Shown here one piece after another: positions 18,155-27,358 of a stretch of DNA of 64,000 nucleotides. The DNA lies in NCBI RefSeq assembly GCF_900129665.1, contig NZ_FQWL01000003.1:310001-374000 (forward strand). The letters run 5' to 3'. Both the position numbers and the translations under genes were made by a program. Source of the DNA: Flagellimonas flava (GTDB lineage: Bacteria; Bacteroidota; Bacteroidia; Flavobacteriales; Flavobacteriaceae). The notes beneath the pieces are model-generated. The model worked only from the letters and a program-made list of their open reading frames with translations. It ran no database searches and had not been told where the DNA came from. Numbering within the stretch: position 1 is the stretch's first letter; every line of letters begins with the position of its first letter.

Positions 18155-19096
18155 ATGCCTTACCAAGTTCCTGAACCCAAAATTTTTGCCTGTACCCAGA
18201 GTACCGCACTTGGAGAAAAGATAGCAGCGTCCTATGGTGCCGATTTGGGAAAGGTGCATTTTTCCAGATATAGCGATGGGGAATTCCAGCCTTCTTTCGA
18301 AGAATCCATTCGTGGGGCACGGATTTTCATCATTGGTTCCACCAACCCTAGTTCGGAGAACCTTATGGAAATGCTATTGATGTTGGACGCCGCTAAAAGG
18401 GCCTCAGCCAGACACATCACTGCCGTAATGCCTTATTTTGGTTGGGCAAGACAGGACAGAAAAGATAAACCTAGAGTTCCCATTGCGGCCAAATTGATCG
18501 CAAAGATGCTCGAAACAGCAGGTGCAACCCGTATTATTACCATGGACCTGCACGCGGATCAAATTCAAGGTTTCTTTGAAAAGCCAGTGGACCATCTATT
18601 CGCTTCCACTTTGTTTTTACCCTATTTAAAGAAATTGAATCTTGACAACCTATGTATAGCCTCTCCCGATATGGGCGGGTCTAAAAGAGCTTATGCCTAT
18701 TCCAAGGCCTTGGAAAGTCATGTTGTGATTTGCTATAAGCAAAGAGCCAAAGCCAATGTAATTTCCCATATGGAGCTGATTGGTGATGTAAAGGGTAAAA
18801 ATGTGGTTTTGGTAGATGATATGGTAGATACTGCCGGTACATTGACCAAGGCAGCGGATCTTATGATGGAACGTGGAGCTTTAAGCGTTAGGGCTATCAC
18901 CACGCATGGATTGCTATCCGGTAATGCCTACGAGAAAATTAAAAATTCAAGGTTAGCGGAATTGATCGTTACCGATTCTATTCCTGTAAACCCCAACAAG
19001 GAAAAGATAAAGGTATTGAGTTGTGCCGACCTATTCGCAGATGTAATGCAACGGGTACACCACAACACATCCATATCGTCTAAATTTTTAATGTAG
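18155..19096 (+). CDS. prs: Ribose-phosphate pyrophosphokinase (PRPP synthase)
   Basis: Makes 5-phosphoribosyl-1-pyrophosphate from ribose 5-phosphate and ATP, feeding purine, pyrimidine, histidine, tryptophan and NAD synthesis in the cytosol. The 313-residue length is normal for class I enzymes. Visible signatures are FSRYSDGEFQPSFEESIRG near the N-terminus (with the ATP-contacting region), the flexible-loop segment MPYFGWARQDRKDKPRVP, the divalent-cation motif MDLHADQIQGFF and the PRPP loop VLVDDMVDTAGTLTKA (about 216-231). The start ATG leaves a short N-terminal tail ahead of the conserved core, as in other Bacteroidota. rplY and pth follow on the same strand. Confidence 0.97.
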   Translation: MPYQVPEPKIFACTQSTALGEKIAASYGADLGKVHFSRYSDGEFQPSFEESIRGARIFIIGSTNPSSENLMEMLLMLDAAKRASARHITAVMPYFGWARQDRKDKPRVPIAAKLIAKMLETAGATRIITMDLHADQIQGFFEKPVDHLFASTLFLPYLKKLNLDNLCIASPDMGGSKRAYAYSKALESHVVICYKQRAKANVISHMELIGDVKGKNVVLVDDMVDTAGTLTKAADLMMERGALSVRAITTHGLLSGNAYEKIKNSRLAELIVTDSIPVNPNKEKIKVLSCADLFADVMQRVHHNTSISSKFLM

Positions 19097-19179
19097 CCAT
19101 CGACTACGCTCTGGTCTTTAGACCAAGCAACTCGAAAATGAATAAGAACAAATTAAATTTTATATAGATAACAGAAGTT

Positions 19180-19836
19180 ATGAAGTCAATTACTATCAAA
19201 GGATCTCAAAGAGAAAGCGTGGGCAAGGTCTCTACCAAAGCCTTACGTAATGCTGGAAAGGTTCCTTGCGTGTTGTACGGAGGGGATAAGCCATTGCACT
19301 TTTCAGCAGATGAACTAGCGTTCAAAAAATTGGTTTACACTCCAAACGCACACACGGCTGTGATTGAGTTGGAAGACGGACAAAAATTTGACGCTGTATT
19401 GCAGGATATCCAATTCCATCCCGTGACCGATAAAATCCTTCACGTGGATTTCTATCAGCTATTTAAAGATAAGCCCGTTACCATGAACATTCCCGTTCGC
19501 CTTGAAGGCAACTCGCCAGGGGTACGAAACGGTGGACGTTTATTGTTCAGAAAAAGAAAGCTGTCCATTAAGGCTTTACCGGATTTGCTTCCTGATTTCA
19601 TTACCATTGATATTTCCAAACTAAGGATCGGTGGAACAATTCCAGTGGAAACACTTTTAAACGATGATTACACCATTCTTCATCCTGACAGCACTGCTGT
19701 TGTACAGGTGAAAGCTTCTAGAACATCCGTGGATGATGAAGAGGAGGAAGAAGAACTTGAAGAAGGAGCTGAAGGAGCTGAAGGAGCAACTGCTGAAGGA
19801 GCGGCAGAGGCCCCAGCAGCGGAAGCAACCGAATAG
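19180..19836 (+). CDS. rplY: 50S ribosomal protein L25 (general stress protein Ctc type)
   Basis: Binds 5S rRNA in the large ribosomal subunit. The protein has 218 residues, the long Ctc type. An N-terminal L25 beta-barrel (about 1-95, with [18 protein letters not shown] and [21 protein letters not shown]) is followed by the TL5/Ctc C-terminal domain (about 96-180, [14 protein letters not shown]). It closes with a low-complexity acidic tail rich in Glu and Ala (about 183-218). Such tails are usual in Bacteroidota L25. It follows prs by 83 bases; a small TGGTCT-TT-AGACCA hairpin (19112-19125) lies in that gap. A strong terminator follows the gene. Confidence 0.95.
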   Translation: MKSITIKGSQRESVGKVSTKALRNAGKVPCVLYGGDKPLHFSADELAFKKLVYTPNAHTAVIELEDGQKFDAVLQDIQFHPVTDKILHVDFYQLFKDKPVTMNIPVRLEGNSPGVRNGGRLLFRKRKLSIKALPDLLPDFITIDISKLRIGGTIPVETLLNDDYTILHPDSTAVVQVKASRTSVDDEEEEEELEEGAEGAEGATAEGAAEAPAAEATE

Positions 19837-19857
19837 TTTTTCTCCATATAGAACAGG

Positions 19858-19900
19858 GCATCCCCGGTTATCTTACACGGTAATTGGGGATGCTTTCTTA
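19858..19900 (+). terminator. Rho-independent terminator after rplY
   Basis: GCATCCCCGGTTA and TAATTGGGGATGC form a 13-bp stem (two G-T pairs) around a 10-base loop, followed by TTTCTTATTTTT. It lies 22 bases after the rplY stop. Confidence 0.88.
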
Positions 19901-19923
19901 TTTTTACGCGAAAGACACCTCTT

Positions 19924-20556
19924 TTGATTATACGTTTTTTAAAAACCCTTTTTGGTGCAGATGAGCCCCTTATACAAGAAAGTGATTCCATGAAAAAGTT
20001 TCTTATCGTTGGATTAGGCAACATTGGAAGTGAATACGAGGAAACGCGACACAACATCGGTTTTAAAGTCTTGGATTTTCTTTCTGAGCAGGAAGATTTC
20101 AAATTTGAGAATGCCAAATTGGGTACTATCGGGACCTTCAAACACAAGGGACGAAGTATCCTTTGTCTAAAACCATCCACCTATATGAACCTTAGTGGAA
20201 AGGCAGTTAAATATTGGATGGAAAAAGAGAAAATTCCTCTGGAAAACACCTTGGTAATCACCGATGACATCAACCTTCCCTTTGGAACAATTCGCTTAAA
20301 AACAAAAGGAAGTGATGGAGGACATAACGGCCTCAAGGATATCCAAAATACCCTTCAAACAATTCAATACCCTAGATTTAGATTTGGAGTTGGTGCTGAG
20401 TTCAGTAAAGGACGCCAAGTTGAATTTGTATTGGGCAAATGGGGTGCTGAGGAAGTCAAAACCCTTCCTGAAAGATTGGAAAAATCTGCAGATTTAATTC
20501 GTTCCTACATTTTCGCCGGTGCCAAAAACACCATGAATACCTTCAACGGAACCTAA
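19924..20556 (+). CDS. pth: Peptidyl-tRNA hydrolase
   Basis: Releases tRNA from peptidyl-tRNAs that dropped off the ribosome. The core begins at an ATG at 19990 with MKKFLIVGLGNIGSEYEETRHNIGF. In that numbering N11 and the catalytic H21 are in place, and the later motifs KPSTYMNLSGKAV, DDINLPFG and GSDGGHNGLKD are intact. The listed start is a TTG that adds 22 residues (IIRFLKTLFGADEP...). Flavobacterial orthologues often carry a similar basic-hydrophobic N-terminal extension, which is why it was kept, but 19990 is a fully acceptable start giving the classic 188-residue enzyme. It sits after the rplY terminator and converges on a lipoprotein gene with no spacing. Confidence 0.93.
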   Translation: MIIRFLKTLFGADEPLIQESDSMKKFLIVGLGNIGSEYEETRHNIGFKVLDFLSEQEDFKFENAKLGTIGTFKHKGRSILCLKPSTYMNLSGKAVKYWMEKEKIPLENTLVITDDINLPFGTIRLKTKGSDGGHNGLKDIQNTLQTIQYPRFRFGVGAEFSKGRQVEFVLGKWGAEEVKTLPERLEKSADLIRSYIFAGAKNTMNTFNGT

Positions 20557-21240
20557 TCAAAATACCCTGAACTCAAAAATTCCGGAATCGGAAGTATTTC
20601 CCTCGGCATCTGTTGTTATCACCTGCCAATAGTAAATTGTGCTAGCCGATACACTCACGGCAATCTCAGCAGTGTCTTCACCTACTGTAGCTATGGAGGC
20701 GGGTGGGTTTTGGTTCGAAAAGAAAACCTCAAAACCTGTAATATCATCTTCAACATCAGCCCCCTGCCATTCCAGTACGACTTCTCCAGAGCCATTCATT
20801 TGAACCGTAGATCCGGAAATGGGATGGGTCAGTTGAGCAGGAAAAGGTGCGTAGGTTGTTTGTGAGCCCGCATTGTAAAACAGCCAGGTATCACTTGTTG
20901 CTATTTGATCCGAATTCGAGTTCATTGAATTCACAGACCAAGAAAACGGCGTTCCTTTTTCTATGGACAAACTAGCCGAGGTTGATGCTGTTGAAATGGT
21001 CTGGGGAATATTTGTATCCAAATTAACCACATTCAAGGTGTAGCTGTCCGTATTTTCAGAAGCCTGCCATTGAAACGTAACCTGACTTAAGGCTGCATTG
21101 ACACTTACACCAGTAGTGCACTCGGAATTCTCATCGGGAAAGACCAAGGTAGCCCCTTCTGGTACCGGTGGCGGATCATCATTCCCTCCACAAGAAACAA
21201 GTAACCCCAATAGGGCTATAGTATAAAATATCGGTTTCAT
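20557..21240 (-). CDS. Lipoprotein with fibronectin-III-like domains
   Basis: Protein of 227 residues starting with a lipoprotein signal peptide whose lipobox ends LLVSC17, followed by GGNDDPPP. The mature part contains two beta-sandwich modules resembling fibronectin type III. The first is at about 40-120 (VTFQWQASENTDSYTLNVVNLDT...FSWSVNSMNS) and the second at about 130-225 (VVLEWQGADVEDDITGFEVFFSNQNPP...IYYWQVITTDAEGN). It should be anchored in the outer membrane. Its ATG overlaps the stop of the protease gene (ATGA), so the two are translationally coupled. It may help retain or present the protease; this is inferred only from the coupling. Confidence 0.8.
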   Translation of the reverse strand: MKPIFYTIALLGLLVSCGGNDDPPPVPEGATLVFPDENSECTTGVSVNAALSQVTFQWQASENTDSYTLNVVNLDTNIPQTISTASTSASLSIEKGTPFSWSVNSMNSNSDQIATSDTWLFYNAGSQTTYAPFPAQLTHPISGSTVQMNGSGEVVLEWQGADVEDDITGFEVFFSNQNPPASIATVGEDTAEIAVSVSASTIYYWQVITTDAEGNTSDSGIFEFRVF

Positions 21241-24200
21241 TCTTTCATCATTTTAAATACTTTGCTCATAGTGTCAGTTTTGACACTTAAATAATATGTT
21301 CCCCGAGCCAAAGGGGATACATCCAGCTCAAGGTTATTTCCGTTTACCTGCCGTTGTTCTGACTTTATCAGTTGTCCATTAGAAGAAAACATTTGTACTG
21401 TGACTCTTCCTCTGTAGCCATTAAGAAATATATTGGCATTTTGGTTTACGGCATTTGGATACAAAATAGGTTTTGAAGCCACAAAGAACGACTCTTCGTA
21501 AACACCTTGACAAGGCAATCCCGTGAAGACCCTCACCACATTCATTCCGTCAACCAAATCCAGTTGAATTTCATTTTCGGTGGTCTGAGTCACCAATCCA
21601 TTGAGCTCTACATTATACAGACTGCTTCCAAGCATGGTAAGTTCCACAACTTGTGCATCCAAAGCCGCCAATACGGTCAAAAGTTCTGGTTCTGCAATTT
21701 CAACCGAGAAACAAGTTTCCACATAGTTGATATTTCCATCCGTCCCTGATATACATAGACTGTATGTCCCCGACCCTAAGTTTTGAAAAGTATGGGAGCT
21801 TCCAAAATCCATATTTTGAGTAGTTCCTCCTCCATCCAACACGGCTGAATAGGTTACCGAACTATCGGTGCCAGTAACTGTAATGGCTCCATCATTGTTA
21901 TTTCTGCAACTTTCACTTAGAATTTCCACAGTAAAATTATCTGCAGGAAATCTATTGATAGGACACCCGCTTGTATCCACTTCAACTCCCTTTGGGGTAC
22001 CCAAACACAAATCGTCCCCATCATCAAAAACCCCATCTTCGTCCTCATCGGGTCTAAATGCACCCTCTGCACATATTTCCATCGAAAAGGCCACTAAAGA
22101 ACCACCATCTCCTGCTGCGGTATCGCGTATCTCCAAAGTCCATTCCCCAATAAGTGATTCCCCATTGAAGGAGGAAAGGGACCCCAGGGGTTTAACCGTA
22201 CCTGAAATAGCTGGATTTCCATCGCAGGTAATTTCTGTTCCGTCATCATCAAAAACAGCATTGATGTTGTTGAGTTCTCCGCAGCTGTTAGCAATCAGGG
22301 CAACTCTTGTTCCTGCAGGAGAAATTAGATTCACAATGAGGTCTCCCAAATAGGTATGGTTCAATTCTAAATTAATATTGATATCGGATACGACCAAGTC
22401 TTCAAAATATTGCTTAGTAGTGGAAACAATAGGTGTCCCGGCCGAGGGAATCACCAAGGGCAATCCGTTAACCTCAAAGTTTTTACAATCCACCTGAATG
22501 GTAGTAAAACTAAAAGGAGTTCCAAAAGTACCAGAGCCACAATCATTATTTGGGCGTACTCTCCAAAAATATTCCGTTTCCGGTGTCAATCCATTAGGCC
22601 TGAAAAAGTTAAAAGGCGTACTGTCCGAATCAACGATATTGGTAAATCCAGCATCCGATGCGACTTCAATATCGTAAGTGGAGAAAAGAGCGTTGGCTTC
22701 CCATCTTAACTCCGGATTAACCGAAGTATTGGTCTGCGCATCTGTTGGTGATGAAAGTACCACATCCAAAAAGCCTGCGTCCTTGACCACAAGCGTAAGA
22801 GGCACATTTTTGGTAATTGATGCTGAAGTGGCAGTAACCGTTATGTCGTATGATCCAGGGGTCACACTATTGGTATTGGAAATCGTAAGCTGAATATTGG
22901 TATCGTTGGCGCTGGCCTCAGTGGGCGTAAAAACTCCTGTCAACCCTACAGGAAGATCTGCAGAAAACGTAGCGGTTTCATTGAAACCAGAAAAGGTTTG
23001 GTAAGTAAATGGGATAATAATATCATCTGGCTGACATAGTTCAAAGGAAAGATCCTGGAAACTCAAGACCATTTGTGATTCCTGAATGGTAAAATTGGAG
23101 GAGTTCACGGCAAAGAAAACGTTATCACTGGCCTTGATCATAATTCTGGCCTGTGTTGTCGCATTCCCTGGAATCAACACCTCTTCACTTCCATCATTTA
23201 AGGTGTCATCTGCCAAAACAATCGGAAAAGTAAGGCCTCCATCAGTAGAAAGCATTATATCCACCGTCTCCGCATCAACTGGAAGGATATTGGTATTGGC
23301 CACATCCCAAGTAATGACTTGGGTGGTGCCCGCTTCATACAACTCATTGGAAGTTTGGGAAGTCACCAGAAATGGCCCTGCAGCGTTAACCACTTGCACA
23401 TCCAGCACATCAGACACCACCTGCCCACCTCCTGTGGCATTGTCCCTAACCGTAAAGGCAAAGCTTAGATTTCGTTCTATATTGGAAACTGTTTCCCAAG
23501 CATCCCCTTCTTCCGGATTGACCTGCGTCAGTTCCCCTTGGATTACTCTGGAAAGTTGCGGAAAGTACCTTACCGGATCTGTGGTGGGGGGTAACGACCT
23601 AAAATTGGCCCCACTAGGATTATCCGGGCCAAAGGTGCTTGTAGTAACAACTCCGTTGTCTATCTGTTCCCATGTATAGGTGAGCACATCGCCCACATCA
23701 CTGTCCGTTGCAATGCCCTCCAACACGAAAGCTGTTCCTTTTGGAATCACATAGTCTCCAACTGGTGTTAAAACAGGTGGGTTATTTACCAGACCTGTTT
23801 CTTGCGCACAGGAAACGGATTGTAGGTAAGTGGAAACTTGCTGAATACTATAAAAGTGAAAGTAGTCGCTCCCATTGGGCGCCACATTGTTTCCTGGGAC
23901 AATTCCTGCATATCCCATAATTGTGGTGCCACTTGCAGGTTCTGCCTGCACTCCGGTTCCTTCCAACTCAAAAGACCAGGTATGGTTTGCACCAAACTGA
24001 TGTCCCAATTCATGTCCAACAAAATCCAAATCAAAAACATCACCCTCTGGATTGAAGGCTGCCGAAAAAGCACTTCCCTTGCGATTATCCGAACAAACAG
24101 AGCCAATAAAACCCGCGTTCCCGTTATCTTGTCCTTGCCCCACTTTGTGGAATAAGTGCCCTACATCATAATTTTCCTCACCAATGGTTGTTGTTAGGGT

Positions 24201-25004
24201 ATTTTGAACCTCGGCATTTAAGTTCCCATTGTAAGGATCGGTATTCGAATTGGTAAAAATAATCTGATCATTGTTTGGAATCAGCTCCAGTGTTACACCC
24301 AAATCAGTCTCGAACACCTCATTGACACGAGTCAGGGTTGTATTAATGGCAGCCAAGGCATCCGCTACGGTACCTCCATGATGCGAGGTGTATTCCCCAC
24401 TTGCGGAGACCGCAATTCTATACTTTCGCAACAGTTGATCATCCACCAAAGGTGTAATGGTTTTGGCAATAGTTTTTTCCAAATCGGCCGTTTTGCACAC
24501 AAAACTTTCTTTGTCTGATGCACTGCCTTTCTGGTACACTACGTACATGTCTTTGGTATTAGCCAGTTTTTCGATAAATGATGTCCTTTGATCGGTCAAA
24601 TCCACAATCATCCCATCAAGACCCTTTCCCGAACTACTTAATTTCACCTTATATCTCCCATCCGAACTTATCCCCGTAAATGATTTGATATCAGGATATT
24701 TCCTTGCCAACTCTGGATGAAAAACTGGGGTTTCCTCAAGAACAAATTCTAACATCTCTGTTTTATCCTTAGGTAGATAAACCCTTCTCTTTTGTCTTTT
24801 GGAAGCATTTTGTGGAACAAGGTCTTCAAGTATCCTAGCCCTATCCAAGGTAAGCACCGCCTGAGCCTTGTCCATATCTTTGAGCGATGCACTTTTGTAA
24901 GAAGATCTCACGGGAACAGTTTTCCAATATCCTTGTTGACCGTAAGTTGAAAAGCAGACAAAAAATATGGATATTGAAAAAACAAGATGTAATTTAGCTT
25001 TCAT
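21237..25004 (-). CDS. Secreted reprolysin-like zinc metalloprotease with P domain and T9SS sorting domain
   Basis: Multidomain exoprotein of 1,255 residues. In order: signal peptide (1-23, ending STYG-QQ); a propeptide (about 30-195); a metzincin catalytic domain (about 200-395) with the zinc motif H331-ELGH-QFGANH and downstream GTTIMGYAG as the Met-turn; Ig/FnIII-like modules (about 410-835); a proprotein-convertase P domain (about 838-975, DININLELNHTYLGDLIVNL and GEWTLEIRDTAAGDGG); a short Asp-rich thrombospondin-3-like segment (DEDEDGVFDDGDDLC); and a C-terminal type A T9SS sorting domain ending in GTYYLSVKTDTMSKVFKMMKE. It is exported through T9SS and probably degrades extracellular protein. 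A TTG at 25031 could extend it, but the ATG gives the proper signal peptide. It is divergent from ribF. Confidence 0.92.
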   Translation of the reverse strand: MKAKLHLVFSISIFFVCFSTYGQQGYWKTVPVRSSYKSASLKDMDKAQAVLTLDRARILEDLVPQNASKRQKRRVYLPKDKTEMLEFVLEETPVFHPELARKYPDIKSFTGISSDGRYKVKLSSSGKGLDGMIVDLTDQRTSFIEKLANTKDMYVVYQKGSASDKESFVCKTADLEKTIAKTITPLVDDQLLRKYRIAVSASGEYTSHHGGTVADALAAINTTLTRVNEVFETDLGVTLELIPNNDQIIFTNSNTDPYNGNLNAEVQNTLTTTIGEENYDVGHLFHKVGQGQDNGNAGFIGSVCSDNRKGSAFSAAFNPEGDVFDLDFVGHELGHQFGANHTWSFELEGTGVQAEPASGTTIMGYAGIVPGNNVAPNGSDYFHFYSIQQVSTYLQSVSCAQETGLVNNPPVLTPVGDYVIPKGTAFVLEGIATDSDVGDVLTYTWEQIDNGVVTTSTFGPDNPSGANFRSLPPTTDPVRYFPQLSRVIQGELTQVNPEEGDAWETVSNIERNLSFAFTVRDNATGGGQVVSDVLDVQVVNAAGPFLVTSQTSNELYEAGTTQVITWDVANTNILPVDAETVDIMLSTDGGLTFPIVLADDTLNDGSEEVLIPGNATTQARIMIKASDNVFFAVNSSNFTIQESQMVLSFQDLSFELCQPDDIIIPFTYQTFSGFNETATFSADLPVGLTGVFTPTEASANDTNIQLTISNTNSVTPGSYDITVTATSASITKNVPLTLVVKDAGFLDVVLSSPTDAQTNTSVNPELRWEANALFSTYDIEVASDAGFTNIVDSDSTPFNFFRPNGLTPETEYFWRVRPNNDCGSGTFGTPFSFTTIQVDCKNFEVNGLPLVIPSAGTPIVSTTKQYFEDLVVSDININLELNHTYLGDLIVNLISPAGTRVALIANSCGELNNINAVFDDDGTEITCDGNPAISGTVKPLGSLSSFNGESLIGEWTLEIRDTAAGDGGSLVAFSMEICAEGAFRPDEDEDGVFDDGDDLCLGTPKGVEVDTSGCPINRFPADNFTVEILSESCRNNNDGAITVTGTDSSVTYSAVLDGGGTTQNMDFGSSHTFQNLGSGTYSLCISGTDGNINYVETCFSVEIAEPELLTVLAALDAQVVELTMLGSSLYNVELNGLVTQTTENEIQLDLVDGMNVVRVFTGLPCQGVYEESFFVASKPILYPNAVNQNANIFLNGYRGRVTVQMFSSNGQLIKSEQRQVNGNNLELDVSPLARGTYYLSVKTDTMSKVFKMMKE

Positions 25005-25028
25005 ACGAAAAGGGGCGTCGGTCAAATT

Positions 25029-25036
25029 CAAAAATA
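25029..25036 (-). promoter_or_regulatory. Candidate -7 element of the metalloprotease gene
   Basis: TATTTTTG on the minus strand matches TAnnTTTG and lies 24 bases before the protease ATG, in the 55-base divergent gap shared with ribF. No clear -33 TTG is present. Confidence 0.38.
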
Positions 25037-25059
25037 AGCCTTTTTTATTTCTTTACTAG

Positions 25060-26013
25060 GTGGAAACAATCCAAGGTATTTCTAAGTTTAAGGATGCATC
25101 GTTCCAGACTGCAGTGACCATTGGCACGTTCGATGGAGTGCATATTGGTCACCGTAAAATATTAGAACGCCTCATAAATAATGCCAAAGCTGCAGGGCTA
25201 AAATCTACAGTGCTAACCTTTTTTCCCCACCCTAGAATGGTCTTGCAAAAGGATACAGATATAAAACTCCTTAACACCCTGGAAGAAAAGGTGCAGATTT
25301 TGGAAGACATGGGGCTGGATTACCTTATTGTCCATCCCTTCACCAAAGAATTTTCGAGACTTTCAGCCACTGATTTTGTAAGGGACATTTTGGTCAACAG
25401 CCTTAGGACCAAGAAAATCATAATTGGTTACGATCATCGGTTTGGAAGAAACCGAAATGCCAATATCCAGGATTTGATTGCTTTTGGAAACACCTTGGAT
25501 TTTCAGGTGGAGGAGATTCCTGTTCAGGAAATAGACGAAGTCTCGGTAAGCTCCACGAAGATTAGAAACGCCCTTCGGGAAGGCGATGTGGTCACCGCCA
25601 ACACTTACTTGAACTACCCCTATATGCTTACAGGAGCCATTAAAAAAGGTAAAGGGCTTGGCAAACAATTTGGATTTCCCACCGCCAACCTTCACCTAGA
25701 GGAATCTTATAAGCTTGTTCCCAAAAATGGAGTTTATGTGGTAAAAAGCACTTTAGCGCAAAGGGAGTGTTTTGGAATGATGAACATCGGGTACAATCCT
25801 ACCGTAAAAGGAACCCAAAAAAGCATTGAGGTCAATTTTTTCGAGTTCGATGGAGATTTATACGACCAAAAAATCCAAGTACAGCTATTGCATCGAATTC
25901 GGGACGAACACAAGTTCGATTCCATTGAAGATTTACAGGAACAACTAAAAAAGGATAAGAAAACTTCGTTAACACTAATTTCCAAATCAGGTGATAAACC
26001 AATTTCTCTTTAA
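25060..26013 (+). CDS. ribF: Bifunctional riboflavin kinase / FAD synthetase
   Basis: Phosphorylates riboflavin to FMN and adenylates FMN to FAD. Its 317 residues show both domains. The N-terminal nucleotidyltransferase (about 15-185) has TIGTFDGVHIGHRKIL (the GxHxGH-like motif), VRDILVNSLRTKKIIIGYDHRFGRNR and the KMSKS-like SSTKIRNAL. The C-terminal flavokinase (about 190-310) has GKGLGKQFGFPTANL and GMMNIGYNPTV. The start is GTG; no in-frame ATG lies upstream and the homology begins almost immediately. Its 3' end overlaps the next gene by 23 bases, so the two are cotranscribed. Confidence 0.96.
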   Translation: METIQGISKFKDASFQTAVTIGTFDGVHIGHRKILERLINNAKAAGLKSTVLTFFPHPRMVLQKDTDIKLLNTLEEKVQILEDMGLDYLIVHPFTKEFSRLSATDFVRDILVNSLRTKKIIIGYDHRFGRNRNANIQDLIAFGNTLDFQVEEIPVQEIDEVSVSSTKIRNALREGDVVTANTYLNYPYMLTGAIKKGKGLGKQFGFPTANLHLEESYKLVPKNGVYVVKSTLAQRECFGMMNIGYNPTVKGTQKSIEVNFFEFDGDLYDQKIQVQLLHRIRDEHKFDSIEDLQEQLKKDKKTSLTLISKSGDKPISL

Positions 26014-27307
26014 AAGAATAGACAACGCCCAACTCGTAGTTTTTCGAATATTCTATGGGCTCTTGGTAAGTGCTGAATGTTATGGTGCAATTGCCACTGG
26101 TTGGGTCCGAAAGACTTTGGTTGAACCCAAATTTACCTTTTCATTTATAGGTTTTGAATGGCTACAACCCCTTCCGGGAAATGGAATGTACATCTACTTT
26201 GCCATTATGGGTACCCTAGGGATATTGATTACCCTGGGATACAGATATCGCTTGAGCGCCTTTGCCTTTGCCATTATGTGGACTGGGGTATACCTCATGC
26301 AAAAAACATCCTATAACAATCACTATTACTTGTTAATGCTCCTGGGCTACATTATGGCTTTGTTTCCCGCAAGCCGTGATTTTTCATTGGACGCAAAACG
26401 CAATCCCAGTTTCCGTTCGCAGAGTATGCCCAATTGGATTCGTTGGACGATAATTTTACAATTGTTCATTGTCTACACCTATGCCTCCGTAGCTAAACTT
26501 TATGGGGATTGGCTGGATTTCAGCATTATTGAAATCTTGATGAAATCAAAAAAGAACTATTGGCTCATTGGCGAAATCCTACAGGAAAAATGGGTGCACA
26601 AGATCATTGCTTTTTTTGGAATTTTCTATGATTTGCTTATTGTCCCGGCCTTGTTGTGGAGGCCAAGTCGAAAAATAGCTTTGGCCCTCTCGGTGTTCTT
26701 TCATCTGTTCAACAGTATTGTGTTTCAAATCGGCATTTTTCCCTATTTGTCCTTGGCATTTATCGTCTTCTTTTTTCCTCCCCAAACCATCAGAAATATC
26801 TTTTTGAAAATCAAGACGGTTTCAATCAACGCTTCACCCATAATCCCCAAGCATAAAAGCATTATCCTTTATGGACTTGGAGCTTACTTTATCATTCAGA
26901 TATTGCTCCCGCTTCGTCATCACATCTTCCAAGACAATGTACTCTGGACTGAAGAGGGGCATAGACTGAGCTGGCGTATGATGCTCCGCAGTAGATCTGG
27001 TCTAGTCACCTTTAAAGTTTTGAACAAGGATACGGGAAAAGGAAGTCATATTAAGTTAGACGATTACCTCACCAAAAAACAGCGGCGTAAAGTTGCTTGT
27101 TATCCGGATTTCCTTTGGCAATTTGCCCAACATCTTAAAAAAGAATATGCTGCCAAAGGTGAGGAAGTGCAGGTGTTTGCTAGCAGCAAGGTCCGCGTGA
27201 ACAACTCAAAGTATAGCGAATTTGTAGATCCCACCGTAGATTTGGCCAATGTCCCTTGGAAACATTTTGCCCATAATGAATGGATCAAACCTTCTCCTTT
27301 GGAATAA
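25991..27307 (+). CDS. HTTM-domain multipass membrane protein (vitamin-K-carboxylase-like)
   Basis: Protein of 438 residues with about eight to nine hydrophobic helices and the horizontally transferred transmembrane (HTTM) pattern. Diagnostic pieces are VVFRIFYGLLVSAECYG, the segment MQKTSYNNHYYLLMLLGYIM, IVYTYASVAKLYGDWL and ALSVFFHLFNSIVFQIGIFPYLSLAF. The family includes the vitamin K-dependent gamma-glutamyl carboxylase fold, but bacterial members mostly have no assigned reaction. The C-terminal soluble part (about 310-438) is basic and lacks obvious motifs. It begins with GTG inside the end of ribF; coupling with a flavin-cofactor gene is notable but may be only positional. It is in the inner membrane. 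Confidence 0.85.
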   Translation: MINQFLFKRIDNAQLVVFRIFYGLLVSAECYGAIATGWVRKTLVEPKFTFSFIGFEWLQPLPGNGMYIYFAIMGTLGILITLGYRYRLSAFAFAIMWTGVYLMQKTSYNNHYYLLMLLGYIMALFPASRDFSLDAKRNPSFRSQSMPNWIRWTIILQLFIVYTYASVAKLYGDWLDFSIIEILMKSKKNYWLIGEILQEKWVHKIIAFFGIFYDLLIVPALLWRPSRKIALALSVFFHLFNSIVFQIGIFPYLSLAFIVFFFPPQTIRNIFLKIKTVSINASPIIPKHKSIILYGLGAYFIIQILLPLRHHIFQDNVLWTEEGHRLSWRMMLRSRSGLVTFKVLNKDTGKGSHIKLDDYLTKKQRRKVACYPDFLWQFAQHLKKEYAAKGEEVQVFASSKVRVNNSKYSEFVDPTVDLANVPWKHFAHNEWIKPSPLE

Positions 27308-27310
27308 TAG

Positions 27311-27341
27311 TTGGGCAACGTTTCAGATTGACTTAAATTTG
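27311..27341 (+). promoter_or_regulatory. Candidate promoter of serS
   Basis: TTG, then 20 bases, then TAAATTTG: both boxes fit the Bacteroidota housekeeping promoter with normal spacing. The -7 box ends 17 bases before the serS ATG, giving a leader of about ten bases. Confidence 0.65.
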
Positions 27342-27358
27342 CGGCTCAAAACAAGGCC

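Noticed and set aside
19112-19125. TGGTCT-TT-AGACCA hairpin between prs and rplY as a terminator
   Set aside because: Only six pairs with a two-base loop and no T run; at most a minor leader structure, mentioned under rplY.
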